A stretch of 64,000 nt of DNA from an uncultured Pelagibacteraceae bacterium (GCA_902519375.1 CABYJS010000002.1:1-64000); one strand, 5' to 3'. Shown: positions 9,009-17,755, counted from the first letter of the stretch. Translations and numbers: made by a program. The notes: generated from the letters alone by a model not told the origin.

Positions 9009-9563
9009 TTTAATAATTCTGATAAAATCATCTTTATCAATATCCATTACTTTTTTTGAAGTTTCAAAATCAAACCCATTCCTTGCAAGTAATGAAATAT
9101 CTTTTTTATAAAATAAAGGCCTATTATCTTCTGTTCTAGCTGGACCAATTCTTTTCTTTTTACAAATTTTTATAGCTGAAAAAAAATCTTGCTCTGAATT
9201 TTGATCTTTAATTTTTGAAAGTGTATCTTTTATAAATTCATCTTTTATCCCCTTACTCATTAAATAATATCTTATTTTATTAATTGAATTTCCTCTTTGG
9301 ATCATACTCTTAGCTTTGCTATCAGAATAAAACTTATCGTTAATAAATCTGTTTTTTTCTAAATCAGACAAAACAATATCTATTAGATTATTTACATCTT
9401 GTTTTTTTACATCAGGTACAGAAAATTTTAGGTACTTTTTTAATAAATAAGTTTTAAGCTGTTGTTTGGATGGAGCATATTTTTCAACATAAGAGAAAGC
9501 AAAATTTCTCATTTCCTCAACTGTGACTTTAAGCGTTTTTTTTTTATTTCTTATAGGAATCAT
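9000..9563 (-). CDS. recX: RecX-like regulatory protein
   Basis: A 187-residue helical, lysine-rich protein with the RecX pattern of three-helix repeats, including the DLEKNRFINDKFYSDSKAKS segment in the middle that corresponds to the conserved FA-x-SR region. RecX binds RecA filaments and limits recombinase activity. It is somewhat longer than the usual 150-170 residues because of an extended C-terminus. recA is not adjacent, as is common in Alphaproteobacteria. The ATG at 9563 gives MIPIRNKKKTLKVTVEEM, a typical alphaproteobacterial RecX start. Confidence 0.8.
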   Translation of the reverse strand: MIPIRNKKKTLKVTVEEMRNFAFSYVEKYAPSKQQLKTYLLKKYLKFSVPDVKKQDVNNLIDIVLSDLEKNRFINDKFYSDSKAKSMIQRGNSINKIRYYLMSKGIKDEFIKDTLSKIKDQNSEQDFFSAIKICKKKRIGPARTEDNRPLFYKKDISLLARNGFDFETSKKVMDIDKDDFIRIIKLL

Positions 9564-9591
9564 GAGAAGATTTAATATAATATAAATAAAA

Positions 9592-10065
9592 ATGATCGAA
9601 CAAATTAATAATTACTTCGCTGTTGATATACTTTACTTTTGGGTAAATTTAGGAATTTTACCATTTTGGTTAGTATTAATCTTCTTCCCTAGATCACACA
9701 TTAGTAGAATCTTCGTAACTTCTATCTTTCCAATATTTATACTTAGCGGGACTTATATTTTCATGATTTATAAATCTTTTTTAGGTTCTTTTGATTTTAT
9801 TGGAAATTTTAGCTTATATATTGGGATAGATAATTTATTAAATTTATTCACTGACAAATCATTTTTAATGCTTTTTTGGATACATTTTGTATCTATAAAT
9901 CTCTTTGTTGGCGGTTGGATGGTTAAAGAGTCTCAGAAATTTTCAATCAACAATATACTCTTGGCTTTACCATTGATAACAACATATCTGATTGGGCCCA
10001 TAGGTCTTTTTTTATTTTGGATAATAAAAATTTTTCATTCAAAAAGCATAAACCTATATGACTAA
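9592..10065 (+). CDS. ABA4-like (DUF4281) membrane protein
   Basis: A 157-residue protein with about four hydrophobic segments, at roughly 12-30, 38-58, 88-108 and 120-148. The spacing of FWVNLGILPFW, FWIHFVSINLFVGGWM and YLIGPIGLFLFW matches the ABA4-like family, named after a plant protein needed for neoxanthin formation. Bacterial members are of unknown function. Its stop lies inside the next gene (8-base overlap), so the two are likely an operon. Confidence 0.7.
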   Translation: MIEQINNYFAVDILYFWVNLGILPFWLVLIFFPRSHISRIFVTSIFPIFILSGTYIFMIYKSFLGSFDFIGNFSLYIGIDNLLNLFTDKSFLMLFWIHFVSINLFVGGWMVKESQKFSINNILLALPLITTYLIGPIGLFLFWIIKIFHSKSINLYD

Positions 10066-10642
10066 ATCAATTGATTTTTATTTTGATTTTATTAGTCCAT
10101 ATTCATATTTAGCTTATCAAAAATTAAAGACCTTGAATAAAGATAATTTCTTTAAGATTATTTACAAACCAATCTTATTAGGTGGGCTTCATAACTTAGG
10201 TGGTATTACAGCACCAGCATTTAATGTGCGTAAAATGAAAAATATGAAGGATGATTGTAGACTGATAGCTGATAAAAATAAAATTCAATTTCAATGGAAT
10301 AAAAATTTTCCAATTAATTCTTTATACTTAATGAGGGGATACCTTGTTATTGATGAAAACTTAAAGAAAAAATTTTTTGAAGTTTGTTTTGATTATTACT
10401 GGAAAGAAAATATTGATATCTCTGATAAAGAAAATGTTATCAAAATATTGGATATATGCTCAATAAATAAAATTAATTTTTTTAAAGATATAGAAAATAA
10501 CAAAATTAAAGATGAGCTTAAAAAAATTACAAATCATGCTTTTGAAAAAGATATTTTTGGTGCTCCTACATTTGTCGTAAATAATAAAATTTTTTGGGGA
10601 CAAGACCGTTTGGAATATGCTTTAGATGAATATAGCTCTTAA
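10058..10642 (+). CDS. DsbA-family 2-hydroxychromene-2-carboxylate isomerase-like protein
   Basis: A 194-residue thioredoxin-fold protein of the kappa-class GST/HCCA isomerase branch. The N-terminus DFYFDFISPYSYLAYQKL replaces the redox CxxC of DsbA with SPYS, the position where glutathione binds in this branch. The C-terminal GAPTFVVNNKIFWGQDRL is the conserved second half of the fold. It is cytoplasmic, with no signal peptide. The true substrate is unlikely to be the naphthalene intermediate that named the family; a glutathione-dependent isomerisation or conjugation is expected. Confidence 0.8.
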   Translation: MTKSIDFYFDFISPYSYLAYQKLKTLNKDNFFKIIYKPILLGGLHNLGGITAPAFNVRKMKNMKDDCRLIADKNKIQFQWNKNFPINSLYLMRGYLVIDENLKKKFFEVCFDYYWKENIDISDKENVIKILDICSINKINFFKDIENNKIKDELKKITNHAFEKDIFGAPTFVVNNKIFWGQDRLEYALDEYSS

Positions 10643-11022
10643 ATAATTTTAAATTTACTTTTTTTTATTGCTCCAAAACCACCATCAATATGTGATACTT
10701 TTTCAAATCCCATATCTTTCAAAGATTTTGCTGCTAGTGCAGATCTTAACCCACCCGCACAAAATAAAACCATTTCTTTTTTCAAATCTAATTTACCATC
10801 TTTAAAATAAGCACTTTCTGGGTCTAACCAAAATTCTAACATTCCTCTTGGAATGTGAGTAGCGCCCTCTACTTTTCCTTCATTCTGAAGTTCTCTTACG
10901 TCCCTAATATCAATTAAATTTGTCTCACCATTTTCAACTAATCTATGTGCTTCATCTGTTGAAATTGTCTTTATCTCTTTTAGAGCTTTATTCACTAATT
11001 CTGTAGAAGATATTATTTTCAT
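10639..11022 (-). CDS. rhodanese-like sulfurtransferase
   Basis: A single-domain rhodanese of 127 residues. The active-site loop CAGGLRSALAA supplies the persulfide-carrying cysteine with the usual glycine/arginine surround, and IDIRDVRELQNEGKVEGATH is the conserved CH2A region. Such proteins move sulfane sulfur between thiosulfate, persulfides and acceptors in the cytoplasm. The gene is convergent with the upstream isomerase (4-base overlap). No partner in the immediate surroundings names its acceptor. Confidence 0.85.
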   Translation of the reverse strand: MKIISSTELVNKALKEIKTISTDEAHRLVENGETNLIDIRDVRELQNEGKVEGATHIPRGMLEFWLDPESAYFKDGKLDLKKEMVLFCAGGLRSALAAKSLKDMGFEKVSHIDGGFGAIKKSKFKII

Positions 11023-11053
11023 ATATAATAGTATATATATTAGATTATTATTA

Positions 11054-12097
11054 ATGAAAAATAAAACTTATTATAAAAAAAATTTTTTTTCAAAATTATT
11101 TATAAAAATAATAAGAAAATTTGGTTATGAAGTAATTGACCAGGCCAACCTTGAAATTCCTGGTATTGATAAAAATATTAATGAAAATTTGAGTAAAAGT
11201 GGTTTGAAGTCAATTACTATACCGCTTGGTACAACAAAAATTAAAAATAAAATTAAAAGTTTAACAATAATTATTAGATCTTACACTTCTGGAAATTCTC
11301 ATGATACAAAAGTAATGCTAGATCAAAGTAAACAAAGAATTTATGAACTTCCTAAAATTGAATATACTCTAAGAACTATAAAATCAATAATTCGATCATG
11401 TGAGTATTCAAAAAAATTCTTTCAAGATCTGAATATTAAATTGATAATTACTGACGATAAATCTTCCCAAGAAAATTTAGATAAGATTAATAAAATACTA
11501 GATGCCACGAATATAAGCTCAAAAATTATCCACTTAAATGAAAACGAATTTGAAAATGAGATTCAAAAAAAAGACGTAAATGGAAAAAATGTATCCAACA
11601 ACATGATTTCAAATATGAGAAATATTCTAAAATCAGTCAAAATATCAGAAGAGGAAAATTCAGATATCTTTTATTTCTTGGAAGATGATTATATTCACTC
11701 GGAACATGCAATCACTGAAATGTTATTTACTTATGAAAAACTATCATCACAACTAGATAGAGAATTATTTCTATGTCCAGCTGATTATCCTTATTTATAC
11801 TCAAATATTGATGATACTAAAATTTTGTTTGGAAATAAAAGTCACTGGCGAATAGTAAAAGAGAGTTTAATCACCTTTATGACTAGTAAAAAAATGATTA
11901 TCAAGTATCTGAGTGATTTAAAGGCAATGGGTCAATTAAGACATCATCCAATGGAACAAAAACTTCATCAAATTTACGAAAAAGAATATTGTTTATCACC
12001 AATTCCATCATTGGCTATGCATGCAACTAACATAAATTCTGTTTATGGCCTACCGCCAAATTTTGATTGGAAAAAAGTTTGGAATGAAAATTCCTAA
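11054..12097 (+). CDS. glycosyltransferase-like protein
   Basis: A 347-residue soluble protein with a basic N-terminus. SLTIIIRSYTSGNS opens a Rossmann-like strand near residue 75, KLIITDDKSS follows, and IFYFLEDDYIHSEHAITEM near residues 218-236 resembles the DxD metal site of family 2 glycosyltransferases. The C-terminal MHATNINSVYGLPPNFDW lies where acceptor-binding loops occur. I infer transfer of a sugar to a surface glycan, but no other glycan genes are nearby and the donor cannot be read. A strong terminator follows 3 bases after the stop. Confidence 0.6.
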   Translation: MKNKTYYKKNFFSKLFIKIIRKFGYEVIDQANLEIPGIDKNINENLSKSGLKSITIPLGTTKIKNKIKSLTIIIRSYTSGNSHDTKVMLDQSKQRIYELPKIEYTLRTIKSIIRSCEYSKKFFQDLNIKLIITDDKSSQENLDKINKILDATNISSKIIHLNENEFENEIQKKDVNGKNVSNNMISNMRNILKSVKISEEENSDIFYFLEDDYIHSEHAITEMLFTYEKLSSQLDRELFLCPADYPYLYSNIDDTKILFGNKSHWRIVKESLITFMTSKKMIIKYLSDLKAMGQLRHHPMEQKLHQIYEKEYCLSPIPSLAMHATNINSVYGLPPNFDWKKVWNENS

Positions 12098-12100
12098 AAA

Positions 12101-12124
12101 AAAGCCCCCGAGGGAGGGGGCTTT
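12101..12124 (-). terminator. bidirectional intrinsic terminator between glycosyltransferase and amtB
   Basis: A perfect GC-rich stem AAAGCCCCC / GGGGGCTTT (12101-12109 with 12116-12124) closes a 6-base loop. On the minus strand it is followed by eight Ts, so it should stop transcription coming from amtB. On the plus strand it is followed by TTTATTTTA and may also end the glycosyltransferase transcript. Confidence 0.85.
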
Positions 12125-12154
12125 ATTTTAACTAACTTAGAGAGAAAAGTTTTT

Positions 12155-12210
12155 TAGGGGACCTTTCGATGAGTAACTATGCGGATACACAGAGAGCGAA
12201 AGATCCCCTA
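12155..12210 (-). ncRNA. 14-bp stem-loop in amtB 3' region, putative structured RNA
   Basis: Bases 12155-12168 and 12197-12210 form a 14-position stem with a 28-base loop. On the plus strand one position is C opposite A, a mismatch; on the minus strand the same position is a G-U wobble, so the stem is fully paired only in minus-strand RNA, the direction of amtB. A second small hairpin (ATTGTTT/AAACAAT, 12217-12234) begins at the amtB stop. The terminator at 12101-12124 would end such a transcript. A 3'-UTR-derived small RNA or an mRNA stability element are the likely roles. No Rfam family recognised. Confidence 0.5.
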
Positions 12211-12233
12211 ATTGTTATTGTTTGTGTAAACAA

Positions 12234-13535
12234 TTAGTCACGTATTGCATATGCAATAACTCCTGTTTCCGTAACATCTGTACCTTTAGTTTCAGCCTCT
12301 TTACTTAGCCTGATACCAATTGTAGATTTCATGATTGTCCATACAATTAAAGCAACCACAAAAACAAAGATATTAATAGAGAGCACACCTAATAGTTGAG
12401 TTCCAAATGAAGTATCTGGATTTGTAATCGGCACAGCTAATGTACCCCAAATACCAGCAAACAAGTGAGCTGGAATAGCCCCTACTACATCATCAATTTT
12501 TAATGTGAATAGAAGTTTAGTACCATAAACTACAATTATACCACCAACTGCTCCAATTAAAATTGCAGCTAAAGGTGAAGGCATCAACGGTTCTGCTGTA
12601 ATTGCTACTAATCCACCGATACATCCGTTAAGCATTTGAACAACATCTGTTTTACCGAAATTCAGTCTTGTAACAATTGCTGCAGCCATTACACCGCCGG
12701 CACCTGCTAAGAAAGTATTAAGGAAAATAGTTGATACTGCAATAGCATCATCTGCTGTTCCAATAGCCAATTGTGAACCACCATTAAATCCAAACCAACC
12801 TAACCATAAGATAAATACTCCAACTGTTACCAGTGGAATAGAAGAGGCTGCAAATGGTTTAAGTGGTGCGGGAGTTCCAGATTTAGTAAATCTACCAAGT
12901 CTTGGACCTAACATTAAAGCACCAGCTAAAGCAGCAGCTCCACCTGTTGAGTGAACTAAAGTTGAACCAGCAAAATCTGAAAAGCCAGCAGCTGCTAACC
13001 AGCCACCACCCCATTGCCAACCCATAACTATTGGATAAATAATTCCTGATAAAATTGCTGCGAATAAAAAGAACGGCCATAATTTTATTCTCTCTGCTAA
13101 AGTTCCAGAAACAATTGACACTGTCGTTGCACAGAATACCATTTGGAAATACCAATCTGAACCATCTGCATAACCAGTATCAACAGCACTTGAATCTGAC
13201 CAAGGAATGAAACTACCTATATATCCGCCTTCTGGTATACCATAAGCAAGATTGTAACCAAACATCCAGAACATTATTCCAGATATTGAAATTAAACCTA
13301 TATTTTTTGCACAGATAACGGATACACTTTTTGATGTAACCATACCTGATTCTAACATCGCGAATCCACAAGCCATAAAAAATACTAGGAATCCACAAAT
13401 TAAAAATAGCAAGGTGTTAAATATAAAACCTATTTCGGCAGATACTGTTGTCTCCGCCATACCTGCACTACTCATGCTTAGTAAAAAAACTAAACTCATA
13501 AGTGGCACACTTATTGTTTTTATTAATTTAGTCAT
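12234..13535 (-). CDS. amtB: ammonium transporter AmtB
   Basis: An Amt/Mep/Rh protein of 433 residues with a cleavable-looking signal segment (VFLLSMSSAGMA) before 11 hydrophobic segments. Family signatures are FAMLESGMV, LVHSTGGAAALAGA (first pore histidine) and IPAHLFAGIWG (second pore histidine). It moves ammonium across the inner membrane under nitrogen limitation. No glnK is adjacent, unlike in many Proteobacteria, so PII control, if present, comes from elsewhere. A good ribosome site (AGGGAGGT) lies 4 bases upstream. The 3' region holds two hairpins and a terminator. Confidence 0.95.
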   Translation of the reverse strand: MTKLIKTISVPLMSLVFLLSMSSAGMAETTVSAEIGFIFNTLLFLICGFLVFFMACGFAMLESGMVTSKSVSVICAKNIGLISISGIMFWMFGYNLAYGIPEGGYIGSFIPWSDSSAVDTGYADGSDWYFQMVFCATTVSIVSGTLAERIKLWPFFLFAAILSGIIYPIVMGWQWGGGWLAAAGFSDFAGSTLVHSTGGAAALAGALMLGPRLGRFTKSGTPAPLKPFAASSIPLVTVGVFILWLGWFGFNGGSQLAIGTADDAIAVSTIFLNTFLAGAGGVMAAAIVTRLNFGKTDVVQMLNGCIGGLVAITAEPLMPSPLAAILIGAVGGIIVVYGTKLLFTLKIDDVVGAIPAHLFAGIWGTLAVPITNPDTSFGTQLLGVLSINIFVFVVALIVWTIMKSTIGIRLSKEAETKGTDVTETGVIAYAIRD

Positions 13536-13629
13536 ACGACCTCCCTGTTAAGAGAATGTTATATTTTTCCAAACCTCTAAAAACTAACGTTTATTGTGAA
13601 AATTGGGTATGCAGTATTTGCATATAGAA

Positions 13630-13660
13630 ACAGCCTTAACGCGAATTTAGTTAAGGCTGT
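13630..13660 (-). terminator. terminator hairpin downstream of hup
   Basis: An 11-bp perfect stem ACAGCCTTAAC / GTTAAGGCTGT with a 9-base loop lies 8 bases after the HU stop codon. On the minus strand it is followed by TTCTATA, a weak U-rich tail. It separates hup from amtB, which starts 95 bases further on. Confidence 0.7.
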
Positions 13661-13668
13661 TTATATAT

Positions 13669-13944
13669 TTATTTATTAAATACTTCTTTTAATGCTTTAG
13701 CTGGTAAGAATTTTACCTTTTGTGAAGCAGCAATTTGTATCTGCTCACCAGTTCTAGGATTTCTCCCAACTCTAGCTTTTCTTTTAGCTACTTTGTAAGT
13801 ACCAAACCCAGCAATTTTGACTGAATCGTCTCCTTTTAAAGCATCTAAAATAGTGTTGGTAATAGTATCAAAAGTTCTTTCAGCATCAGCTTTACTTAGA
13901 TTTAAAGCTCCTGAAAGCTTGACTATTAATTGTTTTTTATTCAT
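13669..13944 (-). CDS. hup: HU family DNA-binding protein
   Basis: A 91-residue HU/IHF protein of standard length. MNKKQLIVKLSGALNLSKADAE forms the first helices, and GFGTYKVAKRKARVGRNPRTG is the signature leading into the DNA-binding arm. It binds and bends DNA as a nucleoid protein. The RNPRTGE arm is HU-like rather than IHF-like. It is transcribed alone, with GGAG 8 bases upstream of the ATG and its own terminator. Confidence 0.92.
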   Translation of the reverse strand: MNKKQLIVKLSGALNLSKADAERTFDTITNTILDALKGDDSVKIAGFGTYKVAKRKARVGRNPRTGEQIQIAASQKVKFLPAKALKEVFNK

Positions 13945-14100
13945 TTTAGCTCCGGTTTATTAGGTTATTTACATCATTATCAAAAGTGTTGATAAATCAA
14001 GAGTTTTTTTAGTATATATGTAAAAGTTATACACAATATATAGTATAATATAAAAAAGTGTTGATTTTATTGAATTTTTACAATTACCAGAAATTTATTA

Positions 14101-15210
14101 TTAAAATAATCCCAGGTCTTTAAGATCATTAAAAGTAGTGAAAAACATCAAAGATATCAATAAAAACATCCCGATTCGAAAAAAACCCTCTTGAGTTTTT
14201 TGGGATAATGGTCGACCTAAAACTTTCTCAAATGCGTAAAACATCAAATGCCCTCCATCCAACAAAGGTATGGGAAATAAATTTACCAGTCCTAGACTTA
14301 TAGAAATGTAAGCCATCATACTTATGAAAGCTAAAACTCCAAATTCAGCAACCTGGCCTGATATTTTTGCAATTCTAATTGGACCACCTAATTGAGAAGT
14401 ATCAGCCTTACCAAATAACATCGCACCAATATATTTTAATGATGAAGTGCTTACATAATAAACCTCATTTGCAGCGTGATAGATTGCTTGAGCTGGTCCT
14501 AATTTAACATGATTTATTTCGTTATTATATGCACCTAATTTTATACCAACCATTCTTTTTTTGATTTGATTTCCAAGGTTATCTTCACCTAAAACTGTAT
14601 TGGGTTTAATTTTTAAAATTAACTCTTCATAAGAACGTCTAACTTTAAAATCTATAAAATCATCTGTAGACATCATGATGTATTTTGATACATCCATTAT
14701 ACTTTTCACTTGATTTTCATCTATTTCTAGAATTACATCATTTTGCTTTAATCCACCAACCATTGCAGGGCTATCTTTTTGAACTTCATTAATTACTGCA
14801 GGTGTAAAATCTTTGCCAACAAATGTGTAAATTGAAAAAAATATTACCAAAGCCAATAAAAAATTAGCTAATGGGCCGCCAAAAACTATTAAAACCCTTT
14901 GATATAAAGGTTTTAGTACAAATAATTTTTCACGATCTTCTTCATTATATTTTTTCAAAATCTTTTCTTGATCAGCTTGAGAAAAAACATTTCGATCACC
15001 AAAAAATTTAACATAACCACCTAGAGGTATCCAACAAATCTTCCAACGAGTACCAGATTTATCATTCCAACCAAATATTTCCTGGCCAAAGCCAATTGAA
15101 AAATCTGTTACACCTACTCCATATTTTTTTGCGAAATAATAATGACCGTATTCATGAATAAAAACAACAATTAGTATTAAAATGATAAATGGTAAAATGT
15201 AAGAAAGCAT
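14101..15210 (-). CDS. rseP: RIP metalloprotease RseP (site-2 protease)
   Basis: A 369-residue membrane protease. The zinc site HEYGH is at 19-23 in the first membrane segment; the second metal ligand motif NLFPIPLLDGGHL lies in the third segment near residues 308-320, and a PDZ-like domain with DSPAMVGGLKQNDVILEI sits between (about 130-200). It cuts membrane-bound anti-sigma factors and leftover signal peptides. It is usually flanked by dxr, bamA and cdsA; here it stands with HU upstream and an amidotransferase ending 2 bases before its start... in the same direction, so the usual cluster is broken. Confidence 0.9.
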   Translation of the reverse strand: MLSYILPFIILILIVVFIHEYGHYYFAKKYGVGVTDFSIGFGQEIFGWNDKSGTRWKICWIPLGGYVKFFGDRNVFSQADQEKILKKYNEEDREKLFVLKPLYQRVLIVFGGPLANFLLALVIFFSIYTFVGKDFTPAVINEVQKDSPAMVGGLKQNDVILEIDENQVKSIMDVSKYIMMSTDDFIDFKVRRSYEELILKIKPNTVLGEDNLGNQIKKRMVGIKLGAYNNEINHVKLGPAQAIYHAANEVYYVSTSSLKYIGAMLFGKADTSQLGGPIRIAKISGQVAEFGVLAFISMMAYISISLGLVNLFPIPLLDGGHLMFYAFEKVLGRPLSQKTQEGFFRIGMFLLISLMFFTTFNDLKDLGLF

Positions 15211-15212
15211 AA

Positions 15213-16004
15213 TTAATTTTCAATTATATTTATCCAATTTTTCAACTCAAGGATTCTTTGTTCTTTATTACTAACTGTAATCTCATCTTTTATTATAGAA
15301 ATATGCTTTTTTACCTCACCCTCATCTTTAAAAGCTTTCCGAACTTTAATTAATCTTTCTTTTCTAAATTCTATTAAATTAATCATTTTTTCATATGGAA
15401 TTTCTGGATGATACTGTAAACCCCAAATTCTTGTTTTATTTATCTCAAAGTATAAACTTTGAATTTTATTAACTTTATTTGATGCTAAACAAATAGCATT
15501 ATGTGGTAATTTAACAACTTCATCAAAATTAAAAGCCGGTGAATTAAATCTATTGACTTTGTTTAAATAAATAGGGTTAACCAAACCATCTTGATTTATT
15601 AAAATCTCATTTGCAATACCAATTTGTGAAGAATTTGATTTTTTTACTTCTCCTCCTGCTGCTGTGACAGCCACCTGCATCCCCCAACATATAGCTAAAA
15701 TATGTTTCACTTTATTTTGACATGCTTTCATGAATTGAATTTGATTGATGATTTCGGGGGTATTGTTGTAAATATTGAGGCTACTTCCTCCCCAAATTAA
15801 ACCATGATAATTAGATAATTTAGACATCACTGGTTCTATGTTTTTGTCTGATGACGGATTTACGACATCAAAATTAATTTTTCTATCAATATAACTTAAG
15901 CTATCTTTGAGAGTATCAGTGTGTGTGGGAATTCCTACATCGGTAAAGTTTTTGTTTTCTTCTCTTAGATTTCCTTCAACAATTAATATATTTAAATCTT
16001 TCAT
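15213..16004 (-). CDS. class I glutamine amidotransferase-like protein
   Basis: A stand-alone glutamine amidotransferase domain of 263 residues. The nucleophile is the cysteine of AICWGMQVAV, and YHPEIPYE supplies His and Glu. The GLIWGGSSLNIYN segment corresponds to the oxyanion region. It resembles the GMP-synthase-like amidotransferases of COG0518, whose members hydrolyse gamma-glutamyl compounds or feed unknown synthetases. No partner synthetase is adjacent. It precedes rseP by 2 bases and follows a small membrane ORF. Confidence 0.75.
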   Translation of the reverse strand: MKDLNILIVEGNLREENKNFTDVGIPTHTDTLKDSLSYIDRKINFDVVNPSSDKNIEPVMSKLSNYHGLIWGGSSLNIYNNTPEIINQIQFMKACQNKVKHILAICWGMQVAVTAAGGEVKKSNSSQIGIANEILINQDGLVNPIYLNKVNRFNSPAFNFDEVVKLPHNAICLASNKVNKIQSLYFEINKTRIWGLQYHPEIPYEKMINLIEFRKERLIKVRKAFKDEGEVKKHISIIKDEITVSNKEQRILELKNWINIIEN

Positions 16005-16047
16005 TAGATAAATTTTTAGATGACTTCTAGATTGTTTTTACAAGAGA

Positions 16048-16212
16048 TTAAAAGTACAATAAAGCAAGTATAATCCCTATAATTATTAATATAATCAACA
16101 TTACATAATAATTTATTTTAATTTTGAACTTATTATAAATCTTTTCATTTATTTTATCCCAAAATAAAACAATTAAAAAAAGAACAACTGCAGGTATAAC
16201 AAATTTAAGCAT
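16048..16212 (-). CDS. 54-residue two-span membrane peptide
   Basis: The ATG at 16212 shares its first base with the stop codon of the upstream regulator (TAATG). The product has two hydrophobic segments, residues 4-17 and 37-53, joined by a charged loop (WDKINEKIYNKFKIK). Coupling to the regulator's stop and clear transmembrane character support translation. I recognise no family; a regulatory or structural role at the membrane is a guess. Confidence 0.55.
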   Translation of the reverse strand: MLKFVIPAVVLFLIVLFWDKINEKIYNKFKIKINYYVMLIILIIIGIILALLYF

Positions 16213-17642
16213 TAGTTTTTATCACCAACATAAACCGAAACTCCTCGAGAATTAATATCAACATCAAACTTTTTATGTAAAGGAGGGAATGCTCTCTGGG
16301 AACAATCTAATCTGTCACATGTTCTACAAGAAACGCCGATTGGTATTTCGGTTGTTTTATCTGTAACATTTAAATTCTCTGTATAAACAAAATCTTTTGC
16401 ATATTTTGCATCACATCCTAGTCCTATTGATAAAATACTTTTTGATTGACCGAATCTTCCGATTCCTTTTTCAACAGTTCTTGCGATACAAACATATTTT
16501 TCACCATTAGTCATTTTGCTTACTGCAGCCTGAATTACTCCTGGTCTTGTAAATGCAGAATAAACATTCCAACGAGGACAAGCTCCCCCGTATCTTGGAA
16601 TTTCAATTCCAGATAATGAAAATCTTTTTGAAATATTTCCAGCCATATCAACTCTAAGAAAATGAAACGGGATTCCTGGAAGTTTTGGATCTTGTAAGCA
16701 AGTAACTCTATGAGTGACTTGTTCAAATGAAGTTGCAAAAGTATTTTGTAAAAGTTCTAAATCATATTTAAGTTTTTTACATTCTGTATGAAATGGTTTA
16801 TACGGCATTAAGATAGCAGCTCCGCAATAATTTAATAAAGCAACTTTAGTTAATTTTTTTGATTCCTCAGAGGGAAACGTAAAAGAAGTTAAATAATCTT
16901 CTATTTCTTTGAAAGCTCCCTCTTGAGCAATTTGAGCTGCTGCGTGAAGTTTTTTGGTTTCTAACGAACTATAATCACTTAACAATAATTCTTTTTTATT
17001 TTTGTGATATATCTTTGAAAAAGGTTTATTTTCTTCTGGAATAACATCTTTCACAGTTATCCCAAATTCTGATTTTAAATATTCACAAAGAGCAATATAT
17101 CTTGTTCGATTATTTTTTTGAACTTTTTCGAAAACTTTATTTGCAAATTCCTCTAGTTTTGGAAAATAGTTTTTATTTTTTTGAAGAAAGTCTGAAATTA
17201 CTTCTCCCGGGAAAGAACTTTTTCTTCCATCAACAATTTTACCAGATATCTTTTCTATTTTATTGATTATTTCGTGATCTTTTTTTTTTAAAATATCCCC
17301 CAACCTGACAATTGCTTTACCAATTTTAGGATTTGTTCCTACAAGGTCCTTAACTTCTGGACCCAATATGTCTAAATCCTCAAATAATTTATCATCTAAA
17401 ATTTCAGATAAGGTATTTTCTAAATTTAAATCTGTTTTTGAGGTAAGTTGTGAGAGTTCAATATTAAGCTTTTCACAAACTTTAAGGAGGAGATCGCCAT
17501 CAATTTTCCTTTTTCCACCTTCAATTAAGTTTAAATAACTAGGAGAAATATTTAATTCCTCAGCTAATTTATTCGCTTGAAGACCTAATTGTCTTCTAAA
17601 AGCCTTTATTTTTGGCCCAATTTTCAAATCTTGTTGACTCAT
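16212..17642 (-). CDS. ScfR/RamB-type XRE regulator with ImmA/IrrE-like and DUF2083 domains
   Basis: A regulator of about 476 residues. An XRE helix-turn-helix lies near residues 10-65 (LGLQANKLAEELNISPSYLN), followed by a linker, an IrrE-like region (NYCGAAILMPYKPF) and a C-terminal DUF2083 domain ending with a cysteine cluster, GVSCRTCDRLDCSQRAFP. Relatives such as RamB and ScfR sense acyl-CoA status and control acetate and glyoxylate-bypass genes. It faces isocitrate lyase across a cluster of TTTGTAAAT repeats, some of which lie just upstream of its own start, suggesting autoregulation and aceA control. The frame is open to 17693, but MSQQDLK at 17642 fits the family start. Confidence 0.85.
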   Translation of the reverse strand: MSQQDLKIGPKIKAFRRQLGLQANKLAEELNISPSYLNLIEGGKRKIDGDLLLKVCEKLNIELSQLTSKTDLNLENTLSEILDDKLFEDLDILGPEVKDLVGTNPKIGKAIVRLGDILKKKDHEIINKIEKISGKIVDGRKSSFPGEVISDFLQKNKNYFPKLEEFANKVFEKVQKNNRTRYIALCEYLKSEFGITVKDVIPEENKPFSKIYHKNKKELLLSDYSSLETKKLHAAAQIAQEGAFKEIEDYLTSFTFPSEESKKLTKVALLNYCGAAILMPYKPFHTECKKLKYDLELLQNTFATSFEQVTHRVTCLQDPKLPGIPFHFLRVDMAGNISKRFSLSGIEIPRYGGACPRWNVYSAFTRPGVIQAAVSKMTNGEKYVCIARTVEKGIGRFGQSKSILSIGLGCDAKYAKDFVYTENLNVTDKTTEIPIGVSCRTCDRLDCSQRAFPPLHKKFDVDINSRGVSVYVGDKN

Positions 17643-17643
17643 A

Positions 17644-17755
17644 TTTACTATTTGTAAATTTTGTAAATTTATTTTTACAAAATTTTTCTTCACTTTACAA
17701 GGATTTTACACTTTTTTATAGATTTTGTAAATCCTGTAAATTATAAAGTTTACAT
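17644..17755. promoter_or_regulatory. cluster of TTTGTAAAT operator-like repeats between regulator and aceA
   Basis: Two tandem 9-mers TTTGTAAAT lie at 17651-17659 and 17660-17668. A second tandem pair is at 17724-17732 (TTTGTAAAT) and 17733-17741 (CCTGTAAAT), 73 bases, about seven helical turns, from the first. Inverted copies TTTACAAA (17674-17681) and TTTACAA (17694-17700) lie between, plus further TTTACA half-sites. RamB, a relative of the adjacent regulator, is known to bind TTTGCAAA-like half-sites at aceA and aceB, so these are likely its operators. A TATAAA at 17742-17747 could be the -10 box of the rightward transcript. Confidence 0.7.

Noticed and set aside
12155-12210. Hammerhead ribozyme, suggested by GATGAG and CGAAA on the plus strand
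   Set aside because: The core needs CTGATGA; here it reads TTTCGATGAG, the CGAAA is paired within the 14-bp stem, and no stem II forms between them.
12892-13398. Minus-strand frames of 61 and 87 codons inside amtB
   Set aside because: They lie in other frames of a certain amtB gene and have unnatural Trp/Cys/Arg composition.
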